A stretch of 64,000 nt of DNA. Origin: Rutpela maculata (Eukaryota; Arthropoda; Insecta; Coleoptera; Cerambycidae). The notes under the pieces are model-generated. The model was given only the letters and a program-made list of their open reading frames with translations, ran no database searches and was not told the DNA's origin. The stretch lies in the NCBI GenBank assembly GCA_936432065.2, contig OW386286.2, positions 25,851,179 through 25,915,178 of the forward strand. Reading direction: 5' to 3'. The position numbers and the translations under genes are program-made. Positions 55,303-64,000 of the stretch are shown here, in pieces. Within the stretch, counting starts at the first letter, position 1. Every line of letters starts with the position of its first letter.

Positions 55303-56204
55303 CTACCTTAATTTACGGTTGCACAATCAACAACTATTATCAGCCAGGTTATCAACAGAATTTCAGGACGTTTATTTTTGTAAATAACATGAACACCACT
55401 GTGCTGAGTAAATTACATGCATTTTAACTTGATATATCCTTATTTTAGATCATTATCACTTCCAGATAACACAACACAAGACCGTTATATCAGAGCGAAA
55501 CAATCTTGCTAAATGGCATACATTTTCCTTTTAACCAACATACCAACATCCAACACAATTATATATACGTATGTCCATACCCCGCAATTTCAATTTTATA
55601 GTTAAAATACTTCGACACCTGCAAACTTATATAGCAGGTAAAGATAGTGATTTGAGCTAGCAGGTGTTGTCCAAGAAACCAACCAGGTGTCAAGACATTG
55701 CTGATGTTGTCGTACAAATCTTCCACAAAGCGGCGTTATTTGCATATCCCATCCACCCAAAGGGAATGTTAAGTAACTGCATTCACGATAGCCCAGCGGC
55801 CTAAAATATACCGTTGTATTGTTGGATTGAACGTAGCCGCTTTTTAACCGACTTCTAAAAATGTTTAATGTATTTTTTGGTAATTCTGCGTTGTAGCGTA
55901 ACATTGGAATTTTTGCGAAATTTTTTCAGGATACACTAATTTGGGGTGGTAGAACACGAATCTGAAGTCAGTTCTCGGTGCAAATGCATAGTTTTAAAAA
56001 AAAATTTTGAAATTTTCCACCATAACGATAACACTCACTCTCCGTCACTTTAAACACTAAAAACCCTCCGTTTCGTTCACTTTTCATGTCATGTTCACCA
56101 TGTAAGTGTTCCTTAAAACAAGCACACCAAAAAATTGCTTTTTCATAAAAAGTAAATTATTATTTACCAAAATTCTAGAAACCAGAAAATGAAAAATCAT
56201 CAAA
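55303..56204. other. AT-rich stretch; one unassigned open frame
   Basis: A 100-codon minus-strand frame (55904-55602) reads SRLKSGYVQSNNTTVYF and FPLGGWDMQITPLCG. No family recognised and no neighbour supports it, so it is left as doubtful. Confidence 0.4.
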
Positions 56205-56418
56205 CTGTCAAACTAATGTGCATGCGTATCCTCACTTTAAAGTTGTGTCTAAGATATCGAGCAAAATCAGCAGGCATTGTTGTCTCTATGATTTTGAAAT
56301 GGTATTTGCATTTTTGTGGGCGAACGATAATGTCACAGTAACATTTTTGGAATAATTGGCATTTTCAGTTACATTAAAAGATTGGCAATAATCCAATCAA
56401 CGAAGTTCAAAAAAGGCC

Positions 56419-56790
56419 GATTAGGGGAAATAATTCGTGTATTGGCCAAGTTTTGTACAGTTGTCTGGGGGAGTGTTCTGAACAACATACTAAAAGTCCT
56501 CACCGGTGGGGGAGGGGGAGGGGGTGAAAGGTCCTCCTTTCAGGTATTTCTTTAATAACTCGAAAACTACGACCTCTAGCGAAAAAGCATCCTTATATAT
56601 CCTGGAAAAACCGCGAATTTTTAAAAATCATGTTTTAATGGTATAAAATGAACGTTTTATGTTAAATTAAGGTCAATTAGGGGAAATAATTCGTGTAGTG
56701 GACAATTTTTGTACAGTTGTCGGGAAGAGTGTCCTAGGCAACATACTGAAAGTCCTGACCGGCGGTGGGTAGGGAGTAGTTTAAAGGTCC
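56419..56790 (+). repeat. Diverged direct repeat, two units
   Basis: Units at 56419 and 56674, both with TTGTACAGTTGTC, GAACAACATACTAAAAGTCC/GGCAACATACTGAAAGTCC and a G-rich tract. A third, inverted copy is at 57440-57550 (GACGTGAAAAGGGGACC). Confidence 0.75.
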
Positions 56791-57550
56791 CCTTTTCACG
56801 TCTTTCTTTCTTCCCTGCTTCACCGCGTAAAATGGAATGAGAAGATGTTTTTAGCGATCTACCAAGTGACTGCAGATGAGCGAGACTTAAATAAAAATCG
56901 ATATGCTGCGTTTCTAAAATCATCTACCAAGCCAAAACCTGATCTAGTCACACCGCCACCAACCAAAGGAGCTGCGCAGGAACACTCTTTCAGAGTTTAT
57001 TTGCAGGTATATTAACTGTTTTTTACAAAATTACAGCGGTTCGCTTACTTACTTACAGATACAGCAATGGCTTAACAACCCCCTGAACCAGTGGGGATGA
57101 AACCGAGGGGAAAACGCATCGCTAACCCCGGTTACCACCAAAAAACCAGTAGCTCCTAAAGCGATCTTGAACTCCATCTTTTGCCGATGTTCTACTAACT
57201 TTTAAAATGTTTAGATTTAAGATAATGTTCGTTTGTTATTAATAATATAGTTTTCCTGTTAAGTTTTAAAATCATTTAGTATTAAAATTTCATTTGTCAT
57301 TAAAACTCCACATTTTAAACCCATTTTTTTACTCGATTTTTTTTAATTTGCGATTTTTCCACCCAAAAAAATGAATAGAAACTTATTTGTAGAAAATCTA
57401 GTTTAATTTTGTATAAAAATACTTTTTCGCTAGAGGCCGTAGTTTTCGAGTTATTCAAGAAAGACGTGAAAAGGGGACCATTAAACTACTCCCACAGCGA
57501 GGACCTTTTAGTATGTTATTCAGAGCAGTCCCACCGACAACTATACAAAA

Positions 57551-58153
57551 AAACCGCTGGCCAAAGAATCACTACTTCTACATCCAGATTTTCTATCCAA
57601 GTCTCTCACAACGAAAAAAATTTGTATGTGGAAATAATTGTTTATGGAACTTTAATAATATAATATTTGAAATTCTCTACCCCAAAAACCCATAAAACGA
57701 TACCCCACATCGGTAGTGGGGTGGGGGTGGTGATAGGGGGTAGTGGGGGGTGGATGAAGTAAAAAAATATTTTGAAGTTTTCGGTTCTTGTACACAGTAC
57801 ACACACTAAATCATAATCTTTTCTCATCCCCTTTAATAATGGGGTGGGGGTGGTAAGGGGGGTGGCTAATGCCAAAACATTTTTTGAGACCTTAGTTTCT
57901 CTTGTTTATACTAAATACCAATTTTATGGACTCTTACCTGCTTTATTAACCTATTTACTCCTATTTACCCCAATTTACCCCCAACCCTTCGACGGAATAA
58001 GATGAAAATATAATCTATTTCCAGATCTCGCTAAAGTACATACGTATACCAAATTTCAAGTCAATATCTTAAACGGTTCCAGAGTAAACGTGCGCACAAA
58101 AAAAAAGTTACAGACAGACTGACTGACAGACAGAAATTTTTTTTTTTTTACTC
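57551..58153 (+). repeat. ACTTCCACATCC-ended repeat, copy D, 3'-truncated
   Basis: Starts CCGCTGGCCAAAGAATCACT, then ACTTCTACATCC, and follows copy A to the ACAGACTGACTGACAGACAG tract. It stops in oligo(T) at 58153 instead of the GGATGTGGAAGT end. Confidence 0.75.
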
Positions 58154-58506
58154 AAAGTAATTGGCCACTGCACGAATCAGTTTCCCTATTTTTCCTTCGT
58201 TGATTGGACTATAAATGTTTACGACATCCACTTATCGTATTTTGCCATTTCTTTTTGGGTGACATGTAGTAGATACTATTAGAAGTAATTTATGAGTACT
58301 TAATGAAATATTGTGTAAATAGTAAGTAGCCCTACAATCTTACGGGAATCTGGAGCGAAAAGGGTGGTGGGTAAAAGGATGTAAGAAGGGAGATGTATTG
58401 CTTCATTTTTCTTGCATTTAAGAGTTATTTTTTAAATAATTTTTTTTTGCAAAAATTTTTAAGTCAAGGTCGTTTGGCGAAAGTTATTGTTTGAGCGTTC
58501 CTAGGA
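58154..58506. other. Non-coding spacer
   Basis: No open frame or repeat boundary recognised. Confidence 0.5.
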
Positions 58507-58682
58507 AGGCAAAGATCATTTTTAAATATTGCAAAAAATGCATTGTATATAAATAATTTTGAGCGTTTGTTTCTGGTTTTCTAAAAATGTTTGCGCAAAA
58601 TTTTTTGGAAAACCAAAAACAAACGCTCAAAATTATTCATATACAATGCATTTTTTGCAATATTCAAAAATGATCCTTGCCC
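58507..58682. repeat. 176-bp hairpin with about 75-bp arms
   Basis: GATCATTTTTAAATATTGC at 58514 through AATAATTTTGAGCGTTTG pairs with the complement ending GATCCTTGCC at 58682. The loop is around AAAATGTTTGCGCAAAATTT. The arms differ at only a few bases. Confidence 0.85.
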
Positions 58683-58800
58683 TCCTGTTCGCCCGTTGAA
58701 ATGCAAATACCATTTTAAAATCAGAGGGGCAAAAAACACGAGACGTTAATTTTCCAATTAGTACCAACGTTTGCGCATGTGCATAATATTTGACAGCTGA

Positions 58801-59268
58801 GCTGATATGGTTATTGTTGTTATTGCTATCGAAGAGCTGTAAACAAAAATGCGAAATGCCCGAAGTAGTATTTTGTCCTTGCCCTAAATAATATTATTTC
58901 GAGCAAAATCAGCCCAAATTATTTTATTTAGAGCAAGGAAAATTTCCATAATAAGCACATTTGAACTATCGGAAATGATTACTATATGGTCTGCAAAAAA
59001 ATGGAGAAATTCCATGATTTTTGCGCAAACTCTCTAAGGTTAGGTTAGGTTAAGGTTGTGTTATGTTCCTTTTTTATTATTTTTATTACTGAAATCCATA
59101 ATGCTTTTCAGTAATTATTATAACTTTTTAATTATTCAATTTACGACAAAAAATGTCTCCAGTAAATTTGTAGAGAATTAGATTCTAAACAAAAACATTT
59201 TGTAAGATGTAGCGTTATGCAGATATAGGGCTGGAACTGTTAGCACTCCCTTTTTCAAAATGGAAGCC
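58801..59268. other. AT-rich stretch with short TTAGG-like run
   Basis: 59036-59056 reads AAGGTTAGGTTAGGTTAAGG, a few TTAGG-like units only. No gene seen. Confidence 0.5.
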
Positions 59269-60929
59269 AAATGGGGCAAGGGCGGATGCAGAAAGGTTAC
59301 TGGGGGGGAGGGTCACTAACATTTTATGTAAAACTAACAATTTTTTTGTAATGTAGAGAATTGCAAATGTATTTCAGTTTTTAAATTCAGTTATTTATTT
59401 TGGCTACCAATCAATAAGGATAAGATAAAACCGCCCAATGATCAATAACTATATCGACATTGAAACACCCCATACCCCAGTCGTATATTTATCTCTCTCT
59501 TTTGAGTGAGAGAAAAATATACAAAGTTGGCCATTTACGTGATCGTCTAGATTTTTAAAAAAGTAGGACCCAAATTTACGTTGTGATTGTATTTTTGTTT
59601 AACCATAGATTCTTTTTATAAAGTTTGATATTACTTGTTTCTATTTACTGATCAAATTTATTTATTAATTTTGGCAACACTCAGTTATTAGATGATTTTA
59701 CATTGGTACTGTTTTATTTGACTGTACTTTATTTAATACTGATTTCACTGTAATTACAAATGGCATTTGTAATTGGTTTATTTTGTCTAAAGAATTATAT
59801 TCTTATTTAAAATCTCACTTATTCCTGAAAAGTAGAATATTGAAGGAAAACACAGAAAACGTTTTAATACGTTTATTTTAGATAATTGTCATATTCATTT
59901 GAAACATTGTATTATATAATTGTTGGGGCAATTGCCACAGTTTACATGAAAGGAAGGAAAGCATTCGTTGGGACAATTGTCACATTAATCCGTAGAATAA
60001 TCAGGTCAGCTATGCAAACAATAAAATAAATTGTTTACAATGACAATAGTCATCTTCCTGAAGTATTTATAATGGTCGTCGTCATACGTAAAATTTGACA
60101 CAGCTCGGGAAATTTCCCAATCATGATAATAATATGGTGATAAAAAGGCAATCAACAAAATCTTATCAAATTGCCACGACAACTGTCGTTTCGAAGCGTA
60201 GTGTTGTTGTTGTGCTGTGGCTAGTTACAATTGCACTTGGCCGAGACCAATTGGTCCCATTTCGTTGTATCGTTGTTATTTGTACATAGATGAAGTGACA
60301 ACCAACAAAATCTTGTGCTTGCCTTTCGAAAATCTTCGAAATTAAAACTGATAAAAAAAAGGAGCTGTGTTCAAATCTTATCATATGTAAATGATAACTT
60401 GGTGAGGTATAAATGCAGAGATGGCAATTAAGAATTCTTAAATGCAAACGCTGAAGACTAATAATTGCAAAATCTGCAATAGACCATTCGCGACTGTACT
60501 AAATATTATTTACATAGCTGAGCGGAGTATTAAAACAACAATCGTTGTAATAACATTTTAAAAACCCAACGAAATTTTCCATTAATTAAATTACTAACAT
60601 AGTTGCAAATCACAATCGTGAGTTAATGAATTTGCATACTGAAAATGCATACTTTTAAATAAATAAACTATTATCAAAGTACCACAATGAAAACCTAAAC
60701 GCAAAGTACTTTTGAGTTGACTTCGCAGATTATAGAGTCGTAAATTTTAAGGAGGAGAAGAAAACGATTCACGTTGTCATTAGGTTAAATTTAGTAAATT
60801 TAGAAAAATAAAAATTCGAGTTTAATTTCATATTAAATTAATGAGCAGAACAAAAATGACAACGCGTCGCATATGATTAAATAATTTTTTATACTTATTG
60901 TTTGATATACTATGAGGTCTCCAGTTAAA

Positions 60930-61590
60930 TCTCCCCCAGCTCCCATAGTAGCGTCGGCGTCGTGTGCGTCGCCCATATTAAGAGCGAACTTGAAAGTACA
61001 CAGTGTTAGCAAAGTTAACTAACGTTTGCCTTCTCCCGTAGGGCGGGCGAGTGACCCACGGTAGGCACCTCACGGTCTAGCCAAGAGCAACCCCAGAGGG
61101 TTACACTCGGACAGACAATGAATTACCTACTCAAAGCACTCGTCGCTCTGTGCGGAGATTGAAAAAGCCAGTAAACCTTTTTATTTCAACGGTCCCTGCC
61201 TCGTCGTTCAGCTTTCACAGATTCGTAAGAAAATCTGTATAAATACGAAATCATATAGGATGACTCGCACTACGAAACTATCCACGGATAGCCCGCACTA
61301 CGTACCATCTGACGATGGTCGCACTACGTACCACCTTTGGGGGTGGCCGCACAGCTGAACTCAAACAAAAGCAGGTACCGGAGTAATTAATACTGCCAAC
61401 AAGTGTACTCTCGAAGAGCAGGTCAATAAAAGACAAATTTGTTTCCCCGGAACCTCGCTTATATACAGTTTTAAAATAGAGACAAAAATCCTCAAACTGA
61501 AAGGGTGAGAAGGACAGTAAACCAAGCGAGCTTCGCGATCTACGTAATATTTGTCACGTATGCACCTAACGCTCGGCCAACCCTTCGGTT
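60930..61590. other. GC-rich structured island inside the hAT-like element
   Basis: The base composition differs sharply from both flanks. It holds TCGGCGTCGTGTGCGTCGCC, GTTAGCAAAGTTAACTAAC, GGGCGGGCGAGTGACCCACG, a CAGATTCGTAAGAAAATCTG stem near 61218, a TATA-like TGTATAAATACG (61235-61246), and three hairpin modules (61266-61352). The longest plus-strand frame across the modules is about 32 codons without a signature, so I treat it as non-coding. It could be captured host sequence, for example a promoter/5' UTR or structured RNA gene. Confidence 0.5.
61266..61352 (+). repeat. Three CGCACTACG modules each with its own stem
   Basis: CGCACTACG at 61266-61274, 61294-61302 and 61320-61328 (spacing 28 and 26). 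Each is followed by A/T-A and a stem: CTATCCACGGATAG, CCATCTGACGATGG and CCACCTTTGGGGGTGG. The stems differ in sequence but all pair. A fourth partial start, CCGCAC, follows at 61347. Confidence 0.85.
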
Positions 61591-62024
61591 ATCTAAATTA
61601 CCCATTAATAAGAAATTTCAAACTTAAGTCTTTAATGAATATGGCTTTCTATCGTTTACGTTGATGATCTTTCTGTTTATGTAGCACATTCTTTTAGCCG
61701 ATACGTTTGTGAGAACCTCAACTTTTGCGTCGAAATAAACCCTGTTAAAACTGTACACAATATTATATAGAAAATAATATTTCTGTATTTAAGTAAATTA
61801 TGCATAAAATTGATTTTATTGTTATCGTAAAATATTTAATTTTGATTGGAATTGTTTTAAAGTTCTGAAATATTTAAATTCTATTTAAATTTTAGGAAAT
61901 TAATTTGTAAATACATGACCTAGGTACAGGGTGTTACATTTAGATCCTATTCTCCTCGGGGCACTCGAGGGGGCAATTGCCTCTGGTGCCCCCCCCCCCC
62001 CCTGGATCCGCCCTTGAAATGGGG

Positions 62025-62404
62025 TGGCCGCCGACCACGAAAACTCAATTTTAAACACCGCCCCTTCCCCAGCACAACAAAAAAACCTTGTCCTACCCAA
62101 AATGCAAGGTTCAATGTAACATTTCAATGGACTAGACTTGGTCCGTGTATTAATTACGAGCTCCACTTGTACCAGGTCGGGCAAAACACTGTAAGGGACT
62201 ATTTAGAGTGGTTAAAGTGCTCTCTAATGACAGATATGAACTAGAAGATCTACGAGAAAATCAGAGAAGACGCAATGTCCGTATAATGGTTACGGCCGTC
62301 AAGATCGAAAAATGGATAACTATGATGTAAATGTATGATGTAAATGACTGTAGATGAAAAACGTTAATGAGTATAATTGGGTGTGAGGTGTACGAGGAAG
62401 ATAA
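62025..62404. other. Non-coding spacer
   Basis: Short open frames (62014-62244 plus, 62455-62261 minus) show no signature. Directly repeated ATGATGTAAATG at about 62321 and 62335. Confidence 0.45.
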
Positions 62405-62640
62405 CAACTGAGGCCGATACTGCCTACTTGTTTTCTGGATACGTAGAGACACCATTTGAGATAGTAAAACACAAGACGTGGATATGCGGATGAGAATGAC
62501 AGGCCGTTACTGCCTACTCATTTTCTGAGTTGACACGTGTATGAGGTAGTTGAAATAAGCTAGAAAATTAGTAATAGATGCACGCATGAAAATGAAAGTT
62601 ACAGGCCGACACTGCCTGTTTGTTATCATAGTCTTGGGTG
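62405..62640 (+). repeat. Three diverged tandem units with AGGC-N7-GCCT core
   Basis: AGGCCGATACTGCCT (62411), AGGCCGTTACTGCCT (62501) and AGGCCGACACTGCCT (62603), spaced 90 and 102 bp. The shared but diverged surroundings include TTTTCTG and GAGGTAGT/GAGATAGT. The core can form an AGGC/GCCT stem. Confidence 0.7.
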
Positions 62641-63345
62641 AGACCATGGTTAGCACAATTGTTGTTAGTAGGTAGAGAAGTTCTATGGTGGTTGGCGCTC
62701 TGGGACAGCCCGCATGGAAAGGATAGTCGAATGTTAGAAAATATTTGACCTTATCAACAAGATCTAGGTAGACACAACATTTGAGTCGGCTGGGAATTGA
62801 CGTCAGAACGCTTAATGCAATTTAAATGTAGAATGTTACATTGTTAATTATCAAATAGTTTTCTAATATATCCTGAAACCAGTCGGCGTATAATCCTGTC
62901 CCTGTACTGGAATCCCGAAAAATTTTAGTACTGATTTGTCTGACCAACAGAATCGAGTGAAGTACATATAGGAGAGTCAGAAAAAGTTGAGTAGACATCA
63001 CCATATTCTGGACTGGGTGTTTTAGACGCCATTTTCCAACATGGCCGACACCGATTTTATTTTGTATATATTTCTGCTCCTGTGACAGTCATACTCATCA
63101 TTTAGGTGTCTAAATATATGTCTTTGGGAGCAAGGAATCGATTAAGATGGTTTTGGAAATTGCCTGACGCTATTTATTAAAGAAAATCAGTACTAAAAGT
63201 TTTACAGGACTCTTTTATTACAGGGCGTAGTAATCCGCAATTTAAAAACTGGCCTACTTTACTGTAATATTTATGCTGATACATCCTAAAAACTGGAATG
63301 TTCATTTCATAAAGATATTTTTATTTTATAGGTAAACTAACATTG
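62641..63345. other. Spacer; possible 3' splice site at its end
   Basis: No gene recognised. TTTTTATTTTATAG at 63317-63331 resembles a 3' splice acceptor just before the coding piece that starts at 63346. Confidence 0.4.
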
Positions 63346-64000
63346 ATGAAAATGGATGATCATCAAAGGATGGGAATGAGACTGGCAACTGTTCGCCAAG
63401 AAAAACCAAATGTTTTATTTGACGTGGAGAAGTGCATTATTTGTCAGGATGCAGACAGTGACAAGACAGTTACCACAGTTAATGGAAGAAAAAGAGTACA
63501 AGCAGCCACCATAAGAGATGACATAGTTGCAAAGAGGCTGAAAAGTGTGGATCCTGATGTTGTGCTTGTGTATCACGTGACAAGCCAGTGCTATAAAACG
63601 TATAATTAAAACACACCACCACGTATAATTTGAAAAAATCTCTTGAAAAAATAGCAGCAGAAAAGGCTAATAGTGAAGTATCAGAAAGTGAAGATGACCA
63701 TGCCAATCACGAAATCTCCAGGAAAACAAATCGTCGTTGTACCACGACAGCCTCCTTCATCAATTGTGCGCTCAACACATATTCGATGTATTGTATGTGG
63801 GAATCAAAGTCATAATGGTGTCCGGGACAAGTTCCATGTAAGTGAATCTGAACGAGCAAAAAATTTTTTATCTGCAACAATCTATTTTCAAGATGACGTT
63901 TACACTCGTGTGGCAGATCTGGAATCAGATACTCAAGTGTTTGGTGAAGATTTAATGTACCACAAAGTTTGTTTGGAAGCATATTTAAGAAAATATATGA
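63346..64000 (+). pseudogene. N-terminal piece of Cys-rich uncharacterised family, runs off the window
   Basis: From the ATG at 63346 the frame reads FDVEKCIICQDADSDKTV, AATIRDDIVAKRLK and VYHVTSQCYKTY, then hits a TAA at 63607. A 23-bp direct duplication (around ACGTATAATT, 63609-63631) explains the break; the next frame continues LKKSLEKIAAEKANSEVSES. Near 63716 the first frame returns: VVVPRQPPSSIVRS, IRCIVCGNQSHNGV, ATIYFQDDVYTRVADLE, YHKVCLEAYLRKY, still open at 64000. Two C-x2-C units with later His/Cys suggest zinc binding. This is the N-terminal layout of the large arthropod family whose middle and end I see at 21630-22820 and 8127-8682. Two lesions make this copy a pseudogene, unless one is an assembly error. 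Confidence 0.6.

Larger units (their letters stand above)
56205..58800. repeat. Inverted repeat frame around nested repeats
   Basis: 56205-56325 (ACTGTCAAACTAATGTGCAT, GATTTTGAAATGGTATTTGC, GGGCGAAC) recurs inverted at 58685-58800. Between them lie a diverged direct repeat (56419-56545 and 56674-56790, sharing TTAGGGGAAATAATTCGTGT), a third copy inverted at 57440-57550, the ACTTCCACATCC repeat copy D, and a hairpin at 58507-58682. It reads as a decayed foldback element with later insertions. Confidence 0.6.
59277..62016. mobile_element. 2.74-kb hAT-like element, TSD AAATGGGG
   Basis: Termini CAAGGGCGGATGCAG (59277-59291) and CTGGATCCGCCCTTG (62002-62016), 14 of 15 matching, inside a perfect 8-bp TSD AAATGGGG (59269-59276 and 62017-62024). 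Subterminal G/C runs (GGGGGGGAGGG at 59304; a 14-C tract at 61989) also mirror each other. No transposase frame could be found in either direction. Instead the body is AT-rich DNA plus a 650-bp GC-rich island (60930-61590). Confidence 0.85.

Noticed and set aside
55602..55904. 100-codon minus-strand frame as a host gene
   Set aside because: No recognised domain, no splice context and no repeat evidence; kept only as a note in the spacer entry.
59036..59056. TTAGG-type telomeric run
   Set aside because: Only a few imperfect units inside ordinary DNA; not a telomere.
63332..63345. Intact spliced host gene at the right edge
   Set aside because: An acceptor-like site precedes the coding piece, but a 23-bp duplication and a second frame change break it, and similar damaged pieces occur elsewhere in the window.

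Overview
The window is AT-rich, intron-scale arthropod DNA, almost certainly from an insect with a large, repeat-heavy genome. A beetle is plausible, but the sequence alone does not settle the order. No complete single-copy host gene could be recognised. Almost everything that can be read is transposon-derived: non-LTR retrotransposons of a Jockey type, of CR1/Jockey-superfamily types and of an RNase H-bearing I-group type; one short-LTR Ty3/gypsy element; hAT elements; and many foldback or MITE-like elements with long inverted repeats. Most were dated against each other by nesting and by target-site duplications (TSDs) read directly from the sequence.

1-17 kb. A LINE C-terminus (1-178, resuming at 2057) is split by a 1.9-kb foldback element, which itself carries an interspersed repeat and a 302-bp hAT-like MITE. 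A tRNA-like repeat (2349-2947 and 6577-6793) is split by a 3.6-kb Jockey LINE (2948-6563) with a 13-bp TSD. Then come a CACAGCC-family MITE, the C-terminal pseudogene of a Cys-rich uncharacterised family (8127-8682, minus), a small MITE, a second copy of the ACTTCCACATCC repeat, a 1.47-kb hAT-like element (10832-12305) and two nested foldback elements (12495-16523 and 13339-15808).

17-30 kb. A giant foldback (18056-21582, TSD TAA) carries a 1.84-kb hAT element (18205-20044, TSD AATAGGAT) with a broken transposase. It is followed by a second, middle piece of the Cys-rich family (21630-22820, minus) with a 274-bp tandem duplication, LINE debris (25836-28656) with a second LINE fragment inserted in it (27620-28511, 12-bp TSD), and a 203-bp relative of the giant foldback (29490-29692).

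30-50 kb. RNase H-bearing LINE fragments lie on both strands (31640-32957 and 34038-35385). A 328-bp palindrome with 157-bp arms (35973-36300), a decayed LINE (37735-38465), long AT-rich stretches, a 2.2-kb minus-strand LINE (44285-46500) and several small foldbacks follow.

50-64 kb. A hAT-like foldback (50611-51241, TSD ATTTACAA) precedes a 3.6-kb gypsy element (51661-55302, TSD CTACC). Its gag-protease-RT half is inverted relative to its own LTRs, primer-binding site and RNase H-integrase half. More foldbacks follow, then a 2.74-kb hAT-like element (59277-62016, TSD AAATGGGG). That element carries a GC-rich island with three CGCACTACG modules, each followed by a different but self-complementary stem. 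The window ends in the N-terminal part of another copy of the Cys-rich family (63346 to the edge).

The genes do not form a pathway; the common thread is successive insertion. The items most worth following are the inverted gypsy interior, the covarying hairpin modules at 61266-61352, the exact palindrome at 35973-36300, and the multi-copy Cys-rich family that appears here as three complementary pieces.
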